64,000 nucleotides of DNA. It comes from Kribbella pittospori. Its GTDB lineage: Bacteria > Actinomycetota > Actinomycetes > Propionibacteriales > Kribbellaceae. The notes below the pieces were generated by a model that saw nothing but the letters and a program-made list of their open reading frames with translations, was not told the origin of the DNA and did not search any database. The position numbers and the translations under genes were made by a program. This document shows positions 9,138 to 17,566 of the stretch, piece after piece; position 1 is the stretch's first letter, and each line of letters starts with the position of its first letter. The stretch covers positions 124,001 through 188,000 of the forward strand of contig NZ_SJKB01000011.1 of the NCBI RefSeq assembly GCF_004331465.1, given 5' to 3'.

Positions 9138-10559
9138 GTGGAGGAACTGACGCGCAGGCGGCGGTTGCTGATCCTCGGCATCTGCTGCTCCAGCCTCTTC
9201 ATCGTCGGCCTGGACTCCACCATCGTGAACCTGGCCCTGCCGGCGATCCGGTCCGAGCTGGGCGCCTCGGTGTCCGAGCTGCAGTGGACCATCGACGCGT
9301 ACACGCTGGTGCTGGCCAGCCTGCTGATGGTCTCCGGCTCGACCGCGGACCGGGTCGGCCGGCGACGGACGTTCCAGGCCGGGCTGGTGGTGTTCGGGCT
9401 CGGGTCGCTGCTGTGCGGAATCGCGCCGACCATCGGCTTGCTGATCGGGTTCCGGATGCTGCAGGCGATCGGCGGCTCGATGCTCAACCCGGTGGCGATG
9501 TCGATCATCACCAACACCTTCACCGACCCCCGCGAGCGGGCCCAGGCGATCGGGGTCTGGGGTGGCGTGGTCGGGCTCAGCATGGCCGTCGGGCCGGTGG
9601 TCGGTGGAGCGCTCGTCGACGCGGCGGGCTGGCGGTTCATCTTCTGGATCAACGTTCCGGTGACGCTGTTCGCCGTACTCATGACGGCGCGGTTCGTGCC
9701 GGAGTCGCGGGCCGCGGTGCCGCGGCGGATGGATCCGGTCGGGCAGATTCTGGTGGTGCTGCTGCTCAGCACGCTGACGTACGGGATCATCGAGGGCCGG
9801 TCGGCCGGGTGGACCTCGCCGCTGATCATCGGGTGCTTCGTGGTGACGGTCGGGTCCCTGGTGTCCCTGGTGTTCTACGAGCGGCGACGCGAGCAGCCGT
9901 TGCTGGAGCCGCGGTTCTTCCGGAGTGCGCCGTTCTCGGGTGCGACGCTGATCGCGGTCGCGGGGTTCTCGGCGCTGTCCGGGTTCCTGTTCCTGAACTC
10001 GCTCTATCTGCAGTCGGTGCGCGGGTTCTCGGCGCTGCATGCCGGGTTGCTGACACTGCCGATGGCGGCGATGACTGTGGTGTTCGCGCCGATCTCCGGT
10101 TGGCTCGTCGGGCACCGCGGTCCGCGGCTGCCGCTGGTCGTTGCCGGGAGCATGCTTACTGTCTCCGGGCTGGTGCTGTCGCGGTTGAGTCTGACCACGT
10201 CGACCGCGATGCTGCTGGTCGGCTACCTGATCTTCGGCTTGGGCTTCGGGATGCTGAACGCCCCGATCACCAACGCCGCGGTGTCCGGGATGCCGCGCTC
10301 CCAGGCCGGCGTCGCCGCGGCGATCGCGTCGACCAGCCGCCAGGTCGGCGCCTCGCTGGGCGTGGCGATCGCGGGCACGATCCTCACCGCCAGTCTGGTC
10401 GGCACGTTGGAGACCGGCTTCGTCGAGGCGGCCAAGCTCTGCTGGTTCGTCATCGCCGGCTGCGGCGTACTGGTCGTCGTGCTCGGTCTCATCACCACCG
10501 GCGCCTGGGCCCGTCGTACCGCCGAGGCCGTCGCGGAGGACCTGGTCAGGACTCGGTGA
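9138..10559 (+). CDS. DHA2-family (EmrB/QacA-type) MFS drug exporter
   Basis: 473 aa with about 14 predicted membrane helices. The motif LDSTIVNLALPAI in helix 1 and the RVGRRRTFQAG loop between helices 2 and 3 are hallmarks of drug:H+ antiporter family 2. It exports hydrophobic compounds across the cytoplasmic membrane; substrate unknown. The GTG at 9138 is preferred for its GGAGG; the upstream extension is Pro/Gly/Ser-rich, unlike an MFS N-terminus. It stands divergent to an ABC exporter operon, so the two may share a 190-bp control region. The 3' end overlaps the convergent RelA/SpoT-domain gene by 14 bp. Confidence 0.9.
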   Translation: MEELTRRRRLLILGICCSSLFIVGLDSTIVNLALPAIRSELGASVSELQWTIDAYTLVLASLLMVSGSTADRVGRRRTFQAGLVVFGLGSLLCGIAPTIGLLIGFRMLQAIGGSMLNPVAMSIITNTFTDPRERAQAIGVWGGVVGLSMAVGPVVGGALVDAAGWRFIFWINVPVTLFAVLMTARFVPESRAAVPRRMDPVGQILVVLLLSTLTYGIIEGRSAGWTSPLIIGCFVVTVGSLVSLVFYERRREQPLLEPRFFRSAPFSGATLIAVAGFSALSGFLFLNSLYLQSVRGFSALHAGLLTLPMAAMTVVFAPISGWLVGHRGPRLPLVVAGSMLTVSGLVLSRLSLTTSTAMLLVGYLIFGLGFGMLNAPITNAAVSGMPRSQAGVAAAIASTSRQVGASLGVAIAGTILTASLVGTLETGFVEAAKLCWFVIAGCGVLVVVLGLITTGAWARRTAEAVAEDLVRTR

Positions 10560-11568
10560 TCCCGGCCCGGGTGAGTGCTTTGAGGCGGCCGCGGAGGATC
10601 TTCTGGCGGCGTTCCTCGTCCGGGAACAGGTCGACGTACGCCATGCCTTTCGCGGCCAGCAAGTCGTCGTCGAGTCGGCGGACCGTTCCGGCCGGGAAGC
10701 GGTGGGTCATCGCGGCCTGGACCGCGGAGCTGTCGATGCCGGTCAGGAGTTCGGTGAGCTGCTCCTCGGTGGTGACGCCGAGCCGGGCCAGGATGCCGAG
10801 GATCCACGTGTAGTGGTTGGTCTTGGCGTGCGGCGCGTCCGGGTAGCGGCGGGTCAGGTACGTCGTCAACGTCGCCGTGGTCAGGTCACGCGGAGTCTTG
10901 TCCGGTTCGGCCGCCGCGAGCTCGCGGTAGAGCCGGTCGATCTCGGTGAACTCGTTGTCCACCAGCTCCATCAGTGCCGCCGCCAGCAGGAACCGCCGGT
11001 CGAACTCCGGCTTGCGGTCCGGCGGGATGTCCAGCTTGTACCGGATGTCGTGCTCGAACTCGGCCCACGCGTGCTGGACCGCGGTCCGCACCTGGATCTC
11101 CATCACCAGGTTCTTCAGTACGGCGTACTCCGGCAGCTCGCGGCGCGTCACGTTCAGCCGGACCAGGTAGTGCTTGCTGGCGTACCCGAACACGCCCTGC
11201 GCCCGGGTGTGCGCACCCATGTCGGTGTGCTCGACGATCTCGAACTCGGCCTCGATCACTTCGCAGACCCGGTCCACCGCCTCGGCCAGGAACGTGATCA
11301 CCCGGGCCGCGACCAGGTCGGTGATCTGGTTCAGCGGGTCGTCGTACTTCGGTCGCGTCGGGTCGTCGGGGCGCGGCTTCGACGCCTTGTCCAGGAACGA
11401 CTCCGGATCCTTCGCCCGAGCGGTCGCGCTGAGGTAGTTGATGCCCTCCTCGTCACCGATCAGCTCGTCGATGAGCGCCTCGAGCTTGCGGGCACCACCG
11501 ACGTACTGCTGATGCATCCGCTCGTACAGGGCTCCCGCCTGCCGAGCCCACTCCACCCGCCCAACCAT
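10546..11568 (-). CDS. RelA/SpoT-domain protein, putative small alarmone synthetase
   Basis: 340 aa. Residues ~40-190 form a (p)ppGpp synthetase fold: RAKDPESFLDK fits the RxKxxxSxxxK ATP-binding motif, ITDLVAARVI carries the DLxxxR motif, GYASKH fits the GYxSxH motif, and EIQVRTAVQHAWAEFEHDIRYK is the classic substrate-binding stretch. No HD hydrolase or ACT/TGS domain is present, so it is a stand-alone synthetase. About 140 C-terminal residues have no clear family. TATCGT lies 6 nt before the ATG, suggesting a leaderless mRNA. Enzymatic activity is inference; the motifs look intact. Confidence 0.8.
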   Translation of the reverse strand: MVGRVEWARQAGALYERMHQQYVGGARKLEALIDELIGDEEGINYLSATARAKDPESFLDKASKPRPDDPTRPKYDDPLNQITDLVAARVITFLAEAVDRVCEVIEAEFEIVEHTDMGAHTRAQGVFGYASKHYLVRLNVTRRELPEYAVLKNLVMEIQVRTAVQHAWAEFEHDIRYKLDIPPDRKPEFDRRFLLAAALMELVDNEFTEIDRLYRELAAAEPDKTPRDLTTATLTTYLTRRYPDAPHAKTNHYTWILGILARLGVTTEEQLTELLTGIDSSAVQAAMTHRFPAGTVRRLDDDLLAAKGMAYVDLFPDEERRQKILRGRLKALTRAGITES

Positions 11569-11618
11569 GACAGGACGATAGTGCTCGCGTGGGCCCAGCC
11601 GCCTGCAAGACTCCCCAC

Positions 11619-12197
11619 ATGCGCGACTTCACCGACTGGGCGCCGTACATCGCCTTCACCACCGGCAGTCCGCCCCGCCCACTGCACCAGGCCGCACTCG
11701 CCTGCTTCGCCGAGCCCGGTACGGCGGTCGACCTCGGCTGCGGCGCCGGCAACGAGACCCTCGACCTTCTCGATCGCGGCTGGCAGGTCCACGCCGTCGA
11801 CTCGAGTGCGGCTGCTCTCGCGGAGGTCTCACGCCGAGCAGGCGACAGGCCAGGTCTGACGCTGGAACGCAGCGACCTGTGGGATGCGCAGCCTCCGGTC
11901 GCCGACCTTGTCTATGCGGGCTTCAGTCTGTTCTTCGCACCGCCGGAACACTTTGCGGAGACCTGGGTGGTGGTGACGCGGGCAATGCGGCCGGGTGGGG
12001 TGTTCGCCGGGCAGTTGCTCGGGGTGCGGGACGACTGGGCTTCGGATCCGGAGATCTCCGCGCAGGACGACGCGGAGGTCCAGGAGTTGCTGGAGGGGTG
12101 GAGTGTGGAGCGGCTCGACGAGGTGGAGTACGACGGGCGCGCGATGAGCGGGCCCAAGCACTGGCACGTGTACGACGTGCTGGCTAGGCGGGTCTAG
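11619..12197 (+). CDS. Class I SAM-dependent methyltransferase
   Basis: 192 aa. Motif I VDLGCGAGNETL (~residues 35-46) binds S-adenosylmethionine, with an acidic residue at the end of strand 2 (HAVDSS). The start at 11619 gives the common N-terminus MRDFTDWAPYIAF; the ATG at 11589 only adds an unconserved stretch. AAGACT lies 6 nt upstream, compatible with leaderless expression. Small-molecule substrate unknown. It sits between the RelA/SpoT-domain gene (divergent) and the CTAG-palindrome region. Confidence 0.8.
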   Translation: MRDFTDWAPYIAFTTGSPPRPLHQAALACFAEPGTAVDLGCGAGNETLDLLDRGWQVHAVDSSAAALAEVSRRAGDRPGLTLERSDLWDAQPPVADLVYAGFSLFFAPPEHFAETWVVVTRAMRPGGVFAGQLLGVRDDWASDPEISAQDDAEVQELLEGWSVERLDEVEYDGRAMSGPKHWHVYDVLARRV

Positions 12198-12200
12198 GAG

Positions 12201-12286
12201 TTTCTAGCGGAATTGCTAGAAAGCTGTAGACACCGCTCGCGACACGCTCTGGGCGTTGCTAGCGAAATCTAAGGAAAACGCTAGAC
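12201..12286. promoter_or_regulatory. CTAG-rich operator-like palindromes upstream of the AAA ATPase
   Basis: A perfect 8-bp inverted repeat, TTTCTAGC / GCTAGAAA with a 6-nt spacer, occupies 12201-12222. A partial copy, TTGCTAGCGAAAT, lies at 12256-12268 and another GCTAG at 12280-12284. CTAG is normally rare in actinobacterial DNA, so the cluster suggests a regulator binding site in front of the gene at 12306. No regulator can be named. Confidence 0.45.
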
Positions 12287-12293
12287 GCGCTCA

Positions 12294-12299
12294 TACAGT
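12294..12299 (+). promoter_or_regulatory. -10 element for leaderless AAA ATPase mRNA
   Basis: TACAGT ends 6 nt before the ATG at 12306; no ribosome binding site is present. Confidence 0.45.
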
Positions 12300-12305
12300 G
12301 AAAGC

Positions 12306-13499
12306 ATGGATCCGATCCGGAATCCCTATGCGCCCGGCGCCGGTCAGCGGCCGCCTGAGCTGGCCGGACGCGACATCGAGGTGCGGCAGTTCGAGGTGGT
12401 CCTCGAGCGGGTCGCGGCAGGCAGGCCGGAGCGGAGTCTCGTGCTGAGTGGACTCCGTGGCGTCGGTAAGACCGTGTTGCTGAACACCTTGCGCAGCCAG
12501 GCGATCAAGCGCGCCTGGGGTACCGGGAAGATCGAGGCCCGGCCGGACCAGAGCATCCGGCTCCCGATCGCGCAGGCGTTGCACACCGCGATGCGCGAGC
12601 TGGGACACCGGCACCGTGACGACGAGCGGGTCGACAGTTTCAGCGCCGTACTGAAGGCGTTCGCGCTGCGCACCGCCGCCAACGACCGCAAGGGCATCCG
12701 CTGGCATCCGCCGGTCGACGTGGCCGCTGCGAAGGGCCGCGCGGACTCCGGTGACCTCGAGATGGACCTGATCGAGTTGTTCACCGACGCGGCGGACCTG
12801 GCCGGCGATCTGTCTGTCGGCGTCGGGCTGTTCATCGACGAGATGCAGGACATCAGTCCCGACGACCTGTCCGCGCTGTGCGCCGCCTGTCACGAGATCT
12901 CCCAGCAGAGCGCGCCGCTGGTCGTCGTCGGCGCCGGCCTCCCGCATCTGCCCGCCGTACTGTCCGCCAGCAAGTCGTACTCCGAGCGGCTGTTCCGCTA
13001 CATCCGCGTCGATCGCCTCGCCCGCGACGCCTGCGACCGCGCGCTGATGATCCCGGCGGAGAGCGAGGGCGTCCAGTACGACGACGAGGCGCTGGACGAG
13101 TTGTACGCCCAGACCGACGGCTATCCGTACTTCGTCCAGGCCTTCGCGCACGCCACCTGGGACCACGCACCGACCTCACCGATCACGATCAAGGACGTCG
13201 CCGTCGCGGGCCCGGAGGCCTCCGCCGAACTCACCGTCGGCTTCTTCGGCTCCCGCTACGAACGCGCCACCCCGGCCGAACGCGAGTACATGCGCGCGAT
13301 GGCCGAGCTCGGCATCGGCGTCGACGACGGCTCGGTCCCTACCGCCGAGGTCGCCAGCACCCTCAACCGCAAACCCCAGTCCCTCTCCCCGGCCCGCGAC
13401 GGCCTGATCAAGAAGGGCCTCGTCTTCTCCGCCGAACGCGGCACCGTAGCCTTCACCGTCCCCCACTTCGGCAAGTTCCTCCGCACGCGTACCGCTTGA
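12306..13499 (+). CDS. AAA-type (ORC/Cdc6-like) ATP-binding protein
   Basis: 397 aa P-loop ATPase. Walker A GLRGVGKT (~residues 49-56), Walker B VGLFIDEMQD (~175-184) and a C-terminal helical/winged-helix-like part resemble the archaeal ATPase/ORC-like families, which are often linked to toxin-antitoxin, transposon or stress loci; here there is no partner gene. It is a single-gene unit with its own promoter, the CTAG palindromes upstream, and a hairpin directly after the stop. Function is unknown; only ATP binding is supported by sequence. Confidence 0.78.
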   Translation: MDPIRNPYAPGAGQRPPELAGRDIEVRQFEVVLERVAAGRPERSLVLSGLRGVGKTVLLNTLRSQAIKRAWGTGKIEARPDQSIRLPIAQALHTAMRELGHRHRDDERVDSFSAVLKAFALRTAANDRKGIRWHPPVDVAAAKGRADSGDLEMDLIELFTDAADLAGDLSVGVGLFIDEMQDISPDDLSALCAACHEISQQSAPLVVVGAGLPHLPAVLSASKSYSERLFRYIRVDRLARDACDRALMIPAESEGVQYDDEALDELYAQTDGYPYFVQAFAHATWDHAPTSPITIKDVAVAGPEASAELTVGFFGSRYERATPAEREYMRAMAELGIGVDDGSVPTAEVASTLNRKPQSLSPARDGLIKKGLVFSAERGTVAFTVPHFGKFLRTRTA

Positions 13500-13505
13500 G
13501 GTACG

Positions 13506-13547
13506 CCGCACAGTAGTGCGGACGCTACTTGGACGTCTCCGGAGACG
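13506..13547 (+). terminator. Stem-loops after the AAA ATPase gene
   Basis: CCGCAC/GTGCGG with loop AGTA (13506-13521) starts 7 nt after the stop. A perfect 14-bp palindrome, CGTCTCCGGAGACG (13534-13547), follows. There is no U-tract, so this is a tentative terminator. Confidence 0.4.
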
Positions 13548-13691
13548 CTCGCGCGCACAGCAGCGGGTTACCGACCTGAGACGGGCTGTTCGTCGACCTC
13601 TGATCGGCCACCGGGCCTTCGGATCATTGGTGTTGCAAGTCATGAATCTGCCCTTTCGTGGAGTGGTGCTGGCTCTGTAGGGTGAATCGTC

Positions 13692-14546
13692 ATGACCACC
13701 GGGCGGACTGGCCAGCAGGCGGACGCGCGCGTCCGCAAGCGCGGTGGCCGTCACACCCGGAAGAAATCGCACAAGGCGCAGTGGTTCTCAGTGACCGCGT
13801 TGGCCGTGCTCGGGACCGTGGTGGTCATGCACCCAGACGCCGCCGGTCGGCGGAGCCTCGCGGCCGAGGTCGTTGCCGGCACCAGCGCCCCGGTCGCCTC
13901 GACTCCGGTGGCGACTCCCGCACGCGCCCCGATCGCCACACCGACGCAGAAGTTCACCACTCCGTTGCGCCCGGCACCGAGTCTGACCCGGAAGCCGAAG
14001 AGCTCGAAGCCGAACGTCACCGTCTCCACCGGCCGGCTCGCGGTCGTGCCCGGGTTCGCCAAGGCCAGCGGCGTGAAGGACAAGCTGACCTATCGCGTCG
14101 AGATCGAGCAGGGCGTGACGCTGAACGGCGCCGCGGTCGCCGCGATCATCCACCAGACGCTGACCGATCCGCGCGGCTGGCAGGCGCTCCACCCGGTCAA
14201 CTTCGAGCGCACCGACAAGGTCGACGCCGACCTCCGGATCATCCTGGCCACGCCGACCCTGACCGACAAGCTGTGCCTGCCGCTCGACACCGGCGGCGAG
14301 GTGTCCTGCCGGGTCGACGACCGTGTCGTCCTGAACGCCAAGCGGTGGCTGTACGCAGTCCCGGCGTACGGCGGGAACGTCGCCCTGTACCGGAACTACC
14401 TGGTCAACCACGAGGTCGGGCACGCGCTCGGCCACGGCCACTCCACCTGCACCAAGGCGAAGACCCCCGCGCCGGTCATGATGCAGCAGACCAAGGGCCT
14501 GGGCGGCTGCCTGCCGAACGCCTGGCCCACGATCAAGGCAACCTGA
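13692..14546 (+). CDS. DUF3152 membrane-anchored metzincin-like protein
   Basis: 284 aa. A basic N-terminus is followed by one membrane segment (~residues 33-50), an Ala/Pro/Thr-rich linker, and a DUF3152 domain containing HEVGHALGHGH near residue 240. That motif fits the HExxHxxGxxH zinc site of metzincin peptidases. It is probably an extracytoplasmic, membrane-tethered metalloprotease; substrate unknown. TAGGGT lies 8 nt before the ATG, suggesting leaderless expression. It is separated from the ATPase by 192 bp and from the next gene by 40 bp. Confidence 0.82.
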   Translation: MTTGRTGQQADARVRKRGGRHTRKKSHKAQWFSVTALAVLGTVVVMHPDAAGRRSLAAEVVAGTSAPVASTPVATPARAPIATPTQKFTTPLRPAPSLTRKPKSSKPNVTVSTGRLAVVPGFAKASGVKDKLTYRVEIEQGVTLNGAAVAAIIHQTLTDPRGWQALHPVNFERTDKVDADLRIILATPTLTDKLCLPLDTGGEVSCRVDDRVVLNAKRWLYAVPAYGGNVALYRNYLVNHEVGHALGHGHSTCTKAKTPAPVMMQQTKGLGGCLPNAWPTIKAT

Positions 14547-14586
14547 GCCGTCCGTGAGAAGCTGAGTCGGAGGGGAGGGAGCAGCG

Positions 14587-15414
14587 ATGTCGTCACAGGA
14601 TTTCCCGACCTACGGCCGGGGCGATGAGCCCGAGCAGTCCGGCGAGGACCACCACTACGCCAAACCTGCCCCGTACGGCGGCGGCACGTTCGGCTCCGGA
14701 CCGCAGAGCCCTCCCGAGCAGGGCCACTATGCCCCGCCCCAGCCCTACAGCTCCCCACCAGGCCAGTACGGCGCTGGGCCCGACCCCGCCGCTGGTCCGT
14801 CGTACAACCAGCCGCCGAGCTACCGCCCCGGTACTCCGTACGGTCCGCCCGCGCATCCGCAGCAGCGTGAGCTGCCGACGTACGGGCGGGACCAACCCGT
14901 CGCGCCACGCGATCCCCGCGCGGCCCGGGTCGTCCTGCCCGCCTCGATCATCGCCGGCGTCTACGGGCTGCTGGTGATCTCGATCCAGCGGGTCGCCCTC
15001 CGGGAGATCTCCCAAGCTCCGGGCTCACCGCTCAACCACCCGCTACGCACGGACGTGATCGACACGATCGGTCAACTCCTGCTGCTCCTGGTCGGCGCGG
15101 TCGCGCTCTGGATGTGGGGCCGCGACGTTCTCGCCCGCCGGAGGGCCGGCCGTCAGCCGGATCCGATGGAGCTCGGCGGGCTGCTGCTCGTCGCCGTCTC
15201 GATGGTCCCGATCCTGATCTGGCTGATCATGATCCTGTCGACCGGCATGGGCGCGATCGACGACTCGGTGGACCGGCTGCCCACGGCGTACGGCTGGGGC
15301 GGTCTCGGCCTGCTCATCCTCGCGGCCGGCTTCGCCCTCGGCTACCGCGAGCTCAAACCGGAGCTCGGCAACCCGGTCGTCCAGGCCCGCCCGGAACGGC
15401 CACCCTGGGAGTGA
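14587..15414 (+). CDS. Proline/tyrosine-rich membrane protein of unknown function
   Basis: 275 aa. The first ~115 residues are a low-complexity Pro/Gly/Tyr/Gln-rich cytoplasmic tail (repeated YG and PP motifs). Three or four hydrophobic segments follow (around residues 120-138, 160-177, 193-214, 235-253). Such tails are common in actinobacterial membrane proteins that recruit partners, but no family is recognised. A good GGAGGGAGCA ribosome binding site precedes the ATG. Its stop overlaps the GTG of the following hydrolase (GTGA), so the two are translationally coupled. Confidence 0.7.
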   Translation: MSSQDFPTYGRGDEPEQSGEDHHYAKPAPYGGGTFGSGPQSPPEQGHYAPPQPYSSPPGQYGAGPDPAAGPSYNQPPSYRPGTPYGPPAHPQQRELPTYGRDQPVAPRDPRAARVVLPASIIAGVYGLLVISIQRVALREISQAPGSPLNHPLRTDVIDTIGQLLLLLVGAVALWMWGRDVLARRRAGRQPDPMELGGLLLVAVSMVPILIWLIMILSTGMGAIDDSVDRLPTAYGWGGLGLLILAAGFALGYRELKPELGNPVVQARPERPPWE

Positions 15415-16073
15415 ACGTCCCCGTCGTCCTGGTCCCGGGTCTCGGCCTCGGGCCGGCCTCGTACGACCGCACCGTCGAGCACCTCACCACGCCGTACCAC
15501 GTGGTCAGCCTGCCCGGGTACGGCGAACCGGCCGGCGCTCGGGAGGACCTGCGGCCGCAGGCTCTCGGAACCGCGCTGGCGGACAAGATCCGGGAGCGGG
15601 GGGTCCTGGTCGGCCACTCGGCCAGCTGCCAGATCGTGGTCGAGACCGCGATCGCCTTCCCCGAACTGGTCCACGCCCTGGTCCTGGTCGCACCGACCGG
15701 GGACATCCGGGCGTCCAGCTGGGTGGACCTGGCAGCTCGCTGGCTGGGTTCCGCCGTACCGGAGTCGCCGCGGCTGATCCGGGTCGTCACGCCGCAGTAC
15801 GCCCGTACGACGCTGTCCACGATCGCACGCGCCGGCGAAGCGGCCAGGCACCACGACCTGGCCTCCGTCATCGGCCGGGTGCTCGTGCCGGTGATGATCG
15901 TGCGCGGCCGGCACGACCTGGTGTCCACGGCCGAGTGGGTCGGGCGGCTGGCCGAGCTGTGCCACGGTGAGGCCCGGACCCTGCCGACCGGCGCGCACAT
16001 GCCGGTGGTGACCAACGGTCCGGAGCTGGCCGCTCTCATCCAGCGGGCGGCCGCCGCGCCGGATCCCGTCTGA
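15411..16073 (+). CDS. Alpha/beta-fold hydrolase
   Basis: 220 aa. The nucleophile elbow is GHSAS (~residue 65), the acid is likely Asp in RGRHDLV (~165) and the histidine is in GAHMPV (~196), with an oxyanion stretch PGLGLGP near the N-terminus. The GTG start is chosen because it overlaps the upstream stop codon and begins directly with the first beta strand. Substrate is unknown. It ends just before the thiamine riboswitch, which belongs to the next transcription unit. Confidence 0.82.
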   Translation: MNVPVVLVPGLGLGPASYDRTVEHLTTPYHVVSLPGYGEPAGAREDLRPQALGTALADKIRERGVLVGHSASCQIVVETAIAFPELVHALVLVAPTGDIRASSWVDLAARWLGSAVPESPRLIRVVTPQYARTTLSTIARAGEAARHHDLASVIGRVLVPVMIVRGRHDLVSTAEWVGRLAELCHGEARTLPTGAHMPVVTNGPELAALIQRAAAAPDPV

Positions 16074-16100
16074 CGCGTTAAGGTTGACGCGGTAGCAATC

Positions 16101-16203
16101 CTTGCGGGAGCTCGCACCGAACGCGGCTGAGAGGGCGACGAGCTGAGGACAGCCGGGTCGCCGACCGCCTGAACCTGACCGGGTAATGCCGGCGTAGGGA
16201 GCG
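16101..16203 (+). ncRNA. TPP (thi-box) riboswitch
   Basis: The sequence contains the conserved core of the thiamine pyrophosphate aptamer in order: GCGGGAG, then GGCTGAGAGGG, then CCTGAACCTGACCGGGTAATGC's pairing partner and CCGGCGTAGGGAGCG. The terminal GGGAGCGGG lies 7-8 nt before the ATG and can act as the ribosome binding site, so control at translation initiation is likely. It sits directly upstream of the NCS1-type permease gene. Confidence 0.93.
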
Positions 16204-16210
16204 GGTCACC

Positions 16211-17539
16211 ATGACCAGTACTGCTGTTCGTCCTGCCAGTCAGACCGAGGCGCCACTCGTCCTCACCACGGACTCTCCGCGCACGCTCGGGTTCCTGGAC
16301 CAGTTCACCCTCTGGGGGAACTTCGGCATCTCACTGTTCGGCCCGGTCACCGGTGCCCTGGTGGCGGCGTACACGGGCTCACTCGCGCAGGGTCTGCTCG
16401 CGGTCGTCGTCGGCTGCGGGATCGGTGCGCTCGTGCTCGGCGGCGCGGCCGTGTTCGGCTCGCAGACCGGTGCACCGGCGATGGCGAGTCTGCGCGGTCT
16501 GTTCGGCCGTCGGGGTTCGATCGCGCCGACCGTACTGAACATCGCCCAGAACGTCGGCTGGGCAACCATGGAGATCATCGTCATCGCGCAGGCCGCGGTC
16601 GCGGTCACAAGCGAGCGGTATCGCTGGCTCTTCGTCCTCGTGGCGGGCGTGATCGCCACGGCGATGGCCGTACGACCGCTCGGCAGCGTGAAGTTGCTGC
16701 GGAAGTTCATGGTCTGGCTGGTCCTGATCGCGTCGGTCTACTTGTTCGTGCAGGTGCTCAGCAAGCCCGTGCACGGTCTTCCGCAGGACAGCGTGTTCGG
16801 CTTCTGGCCGGCCGTCGACCTGGCCGCCGCCGGTGTGGTGTCGTTCGCGCCGCTGGCTGCCGACTACACCCGGCACTCGCGCACGAACAAGGCAGCCTTC
16901 GCCGGCTCCGCACTCGGCTACGGCCTGGCTGCGATCGCGTACTACGCCTTGGGCGTCTTCGCAGTCGCCACCTTGCAGACCAACAGCGAGGACGTGATCA
17001 CCGCGCTGGTCACGCTTCCGGCCGGTGCGATCGCGTTGCTCGTCCTGCTGGTGGACGAGGTCGACGAGGCCTACGCGAACATCTACTCGACCACGATGGC
17101 CACGCACAACGTGATCGGTCACGTCGACCGCCGGTGGATCTCAGTCGGCATCGGCGTGATCGCGACGGCCCTCGCGCTATTGGTTGACCTGGGCAACTAC
17201 ACGCAGTTCCTCTATCTGATCGGCTCGGTCTTCATCCCCTTGTTCGCGGTGGCGATCGCCGACTTCTTCGTGGTCAGCAAGATGAACTGGGACGTCTCCG
17301 GTACGGCGCGCTTCCGCTGGCAACCGGCCGTCGCCTGGCTGATCGGCTTCGTCTCGTACCAGTTGGTCAACCCCGGCACGGTGTCCGGCTGGTCTCCGTT
17401 CTGGACCAAGGTCCAGCAGTGGGTGTTCAACGACCAACCCGTGCCCTCCTGGCTCGGGGCGACGTACACCTCGATCGTGGTCTCGATGCTGGCCGCGGTG
17501 GTGCTGGGCAGGATCGGGCGCCGGCCGCTGGACAACTGA
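16211..17539 (+). CDS. cytX: NCS1-family permease, probable thiamine-precursor (HMP) transporter
   Basis: 442 aa with ~12 membrane helices of the cytosine/purine/uracil/thiamine/allantoin permease type (GNFGISLFGPVTGAL in helix 1, QNVGWATMEI in helix 3). The TPP riboswitch immediately upstream identifies it as a CytX-like importer of hydroxymethylpyrimidine or a related thiamine precursor; that specificity comes from context, not from sequence alone. Monocistronic, 27 bp before a methyltransferase gene with its own promoter. Confidence 0.82.
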   Translation: MTSTAVRPASQTEAPLVLTTDSPRTLGFLDQFTLWGNFGISLFGPVTGALVAAYTGSLAQGLLAVVVGCGIGALVLGGAAVFGSQTGAPAMASLRGLFGRRGSIAPTVLNIAQNVGWATMEIIVIAQAAVAVTSERYRWLFVLVAGVIATAMAVRPLGSVKLLRKFMVWLVLIASVYLFVQVLSKPVHGLPQDSVFGFWPAVDLAAAGVVSFAPLAADYTRHSRTNKAAFAGSALGYGLAAIAYYALGVFAVATLQTNSEDVITALVTLPAGAIALLVLLVDEVDEAYANIYSTTMATHNVIGHVDRRWISVGIGVIATALALLVDLGNYTQFLYLIGSVFIPLFAVAIADFFVVSKMNWDVSGTARFRWQPAVAWLIGFVSYQLVNPGTVSGWSPFWTKVQQWVFNDQPVPSWLGATYTSIVVSMLAAVVLGRIGRRPLDN

Positions 17540-17553
17540 CCCGGAGTAACCGG

Positions 17554-17559
17554 GATACT
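17554..17559 (+). promoter_or_regulatory. -10 element for leaderless methyltransferase mRNA
   Basis: GATACT ends 7 nt before the ATG at 17567. Confidence 0.4.
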
Positions 17560-17566
17560 TGCGGTC

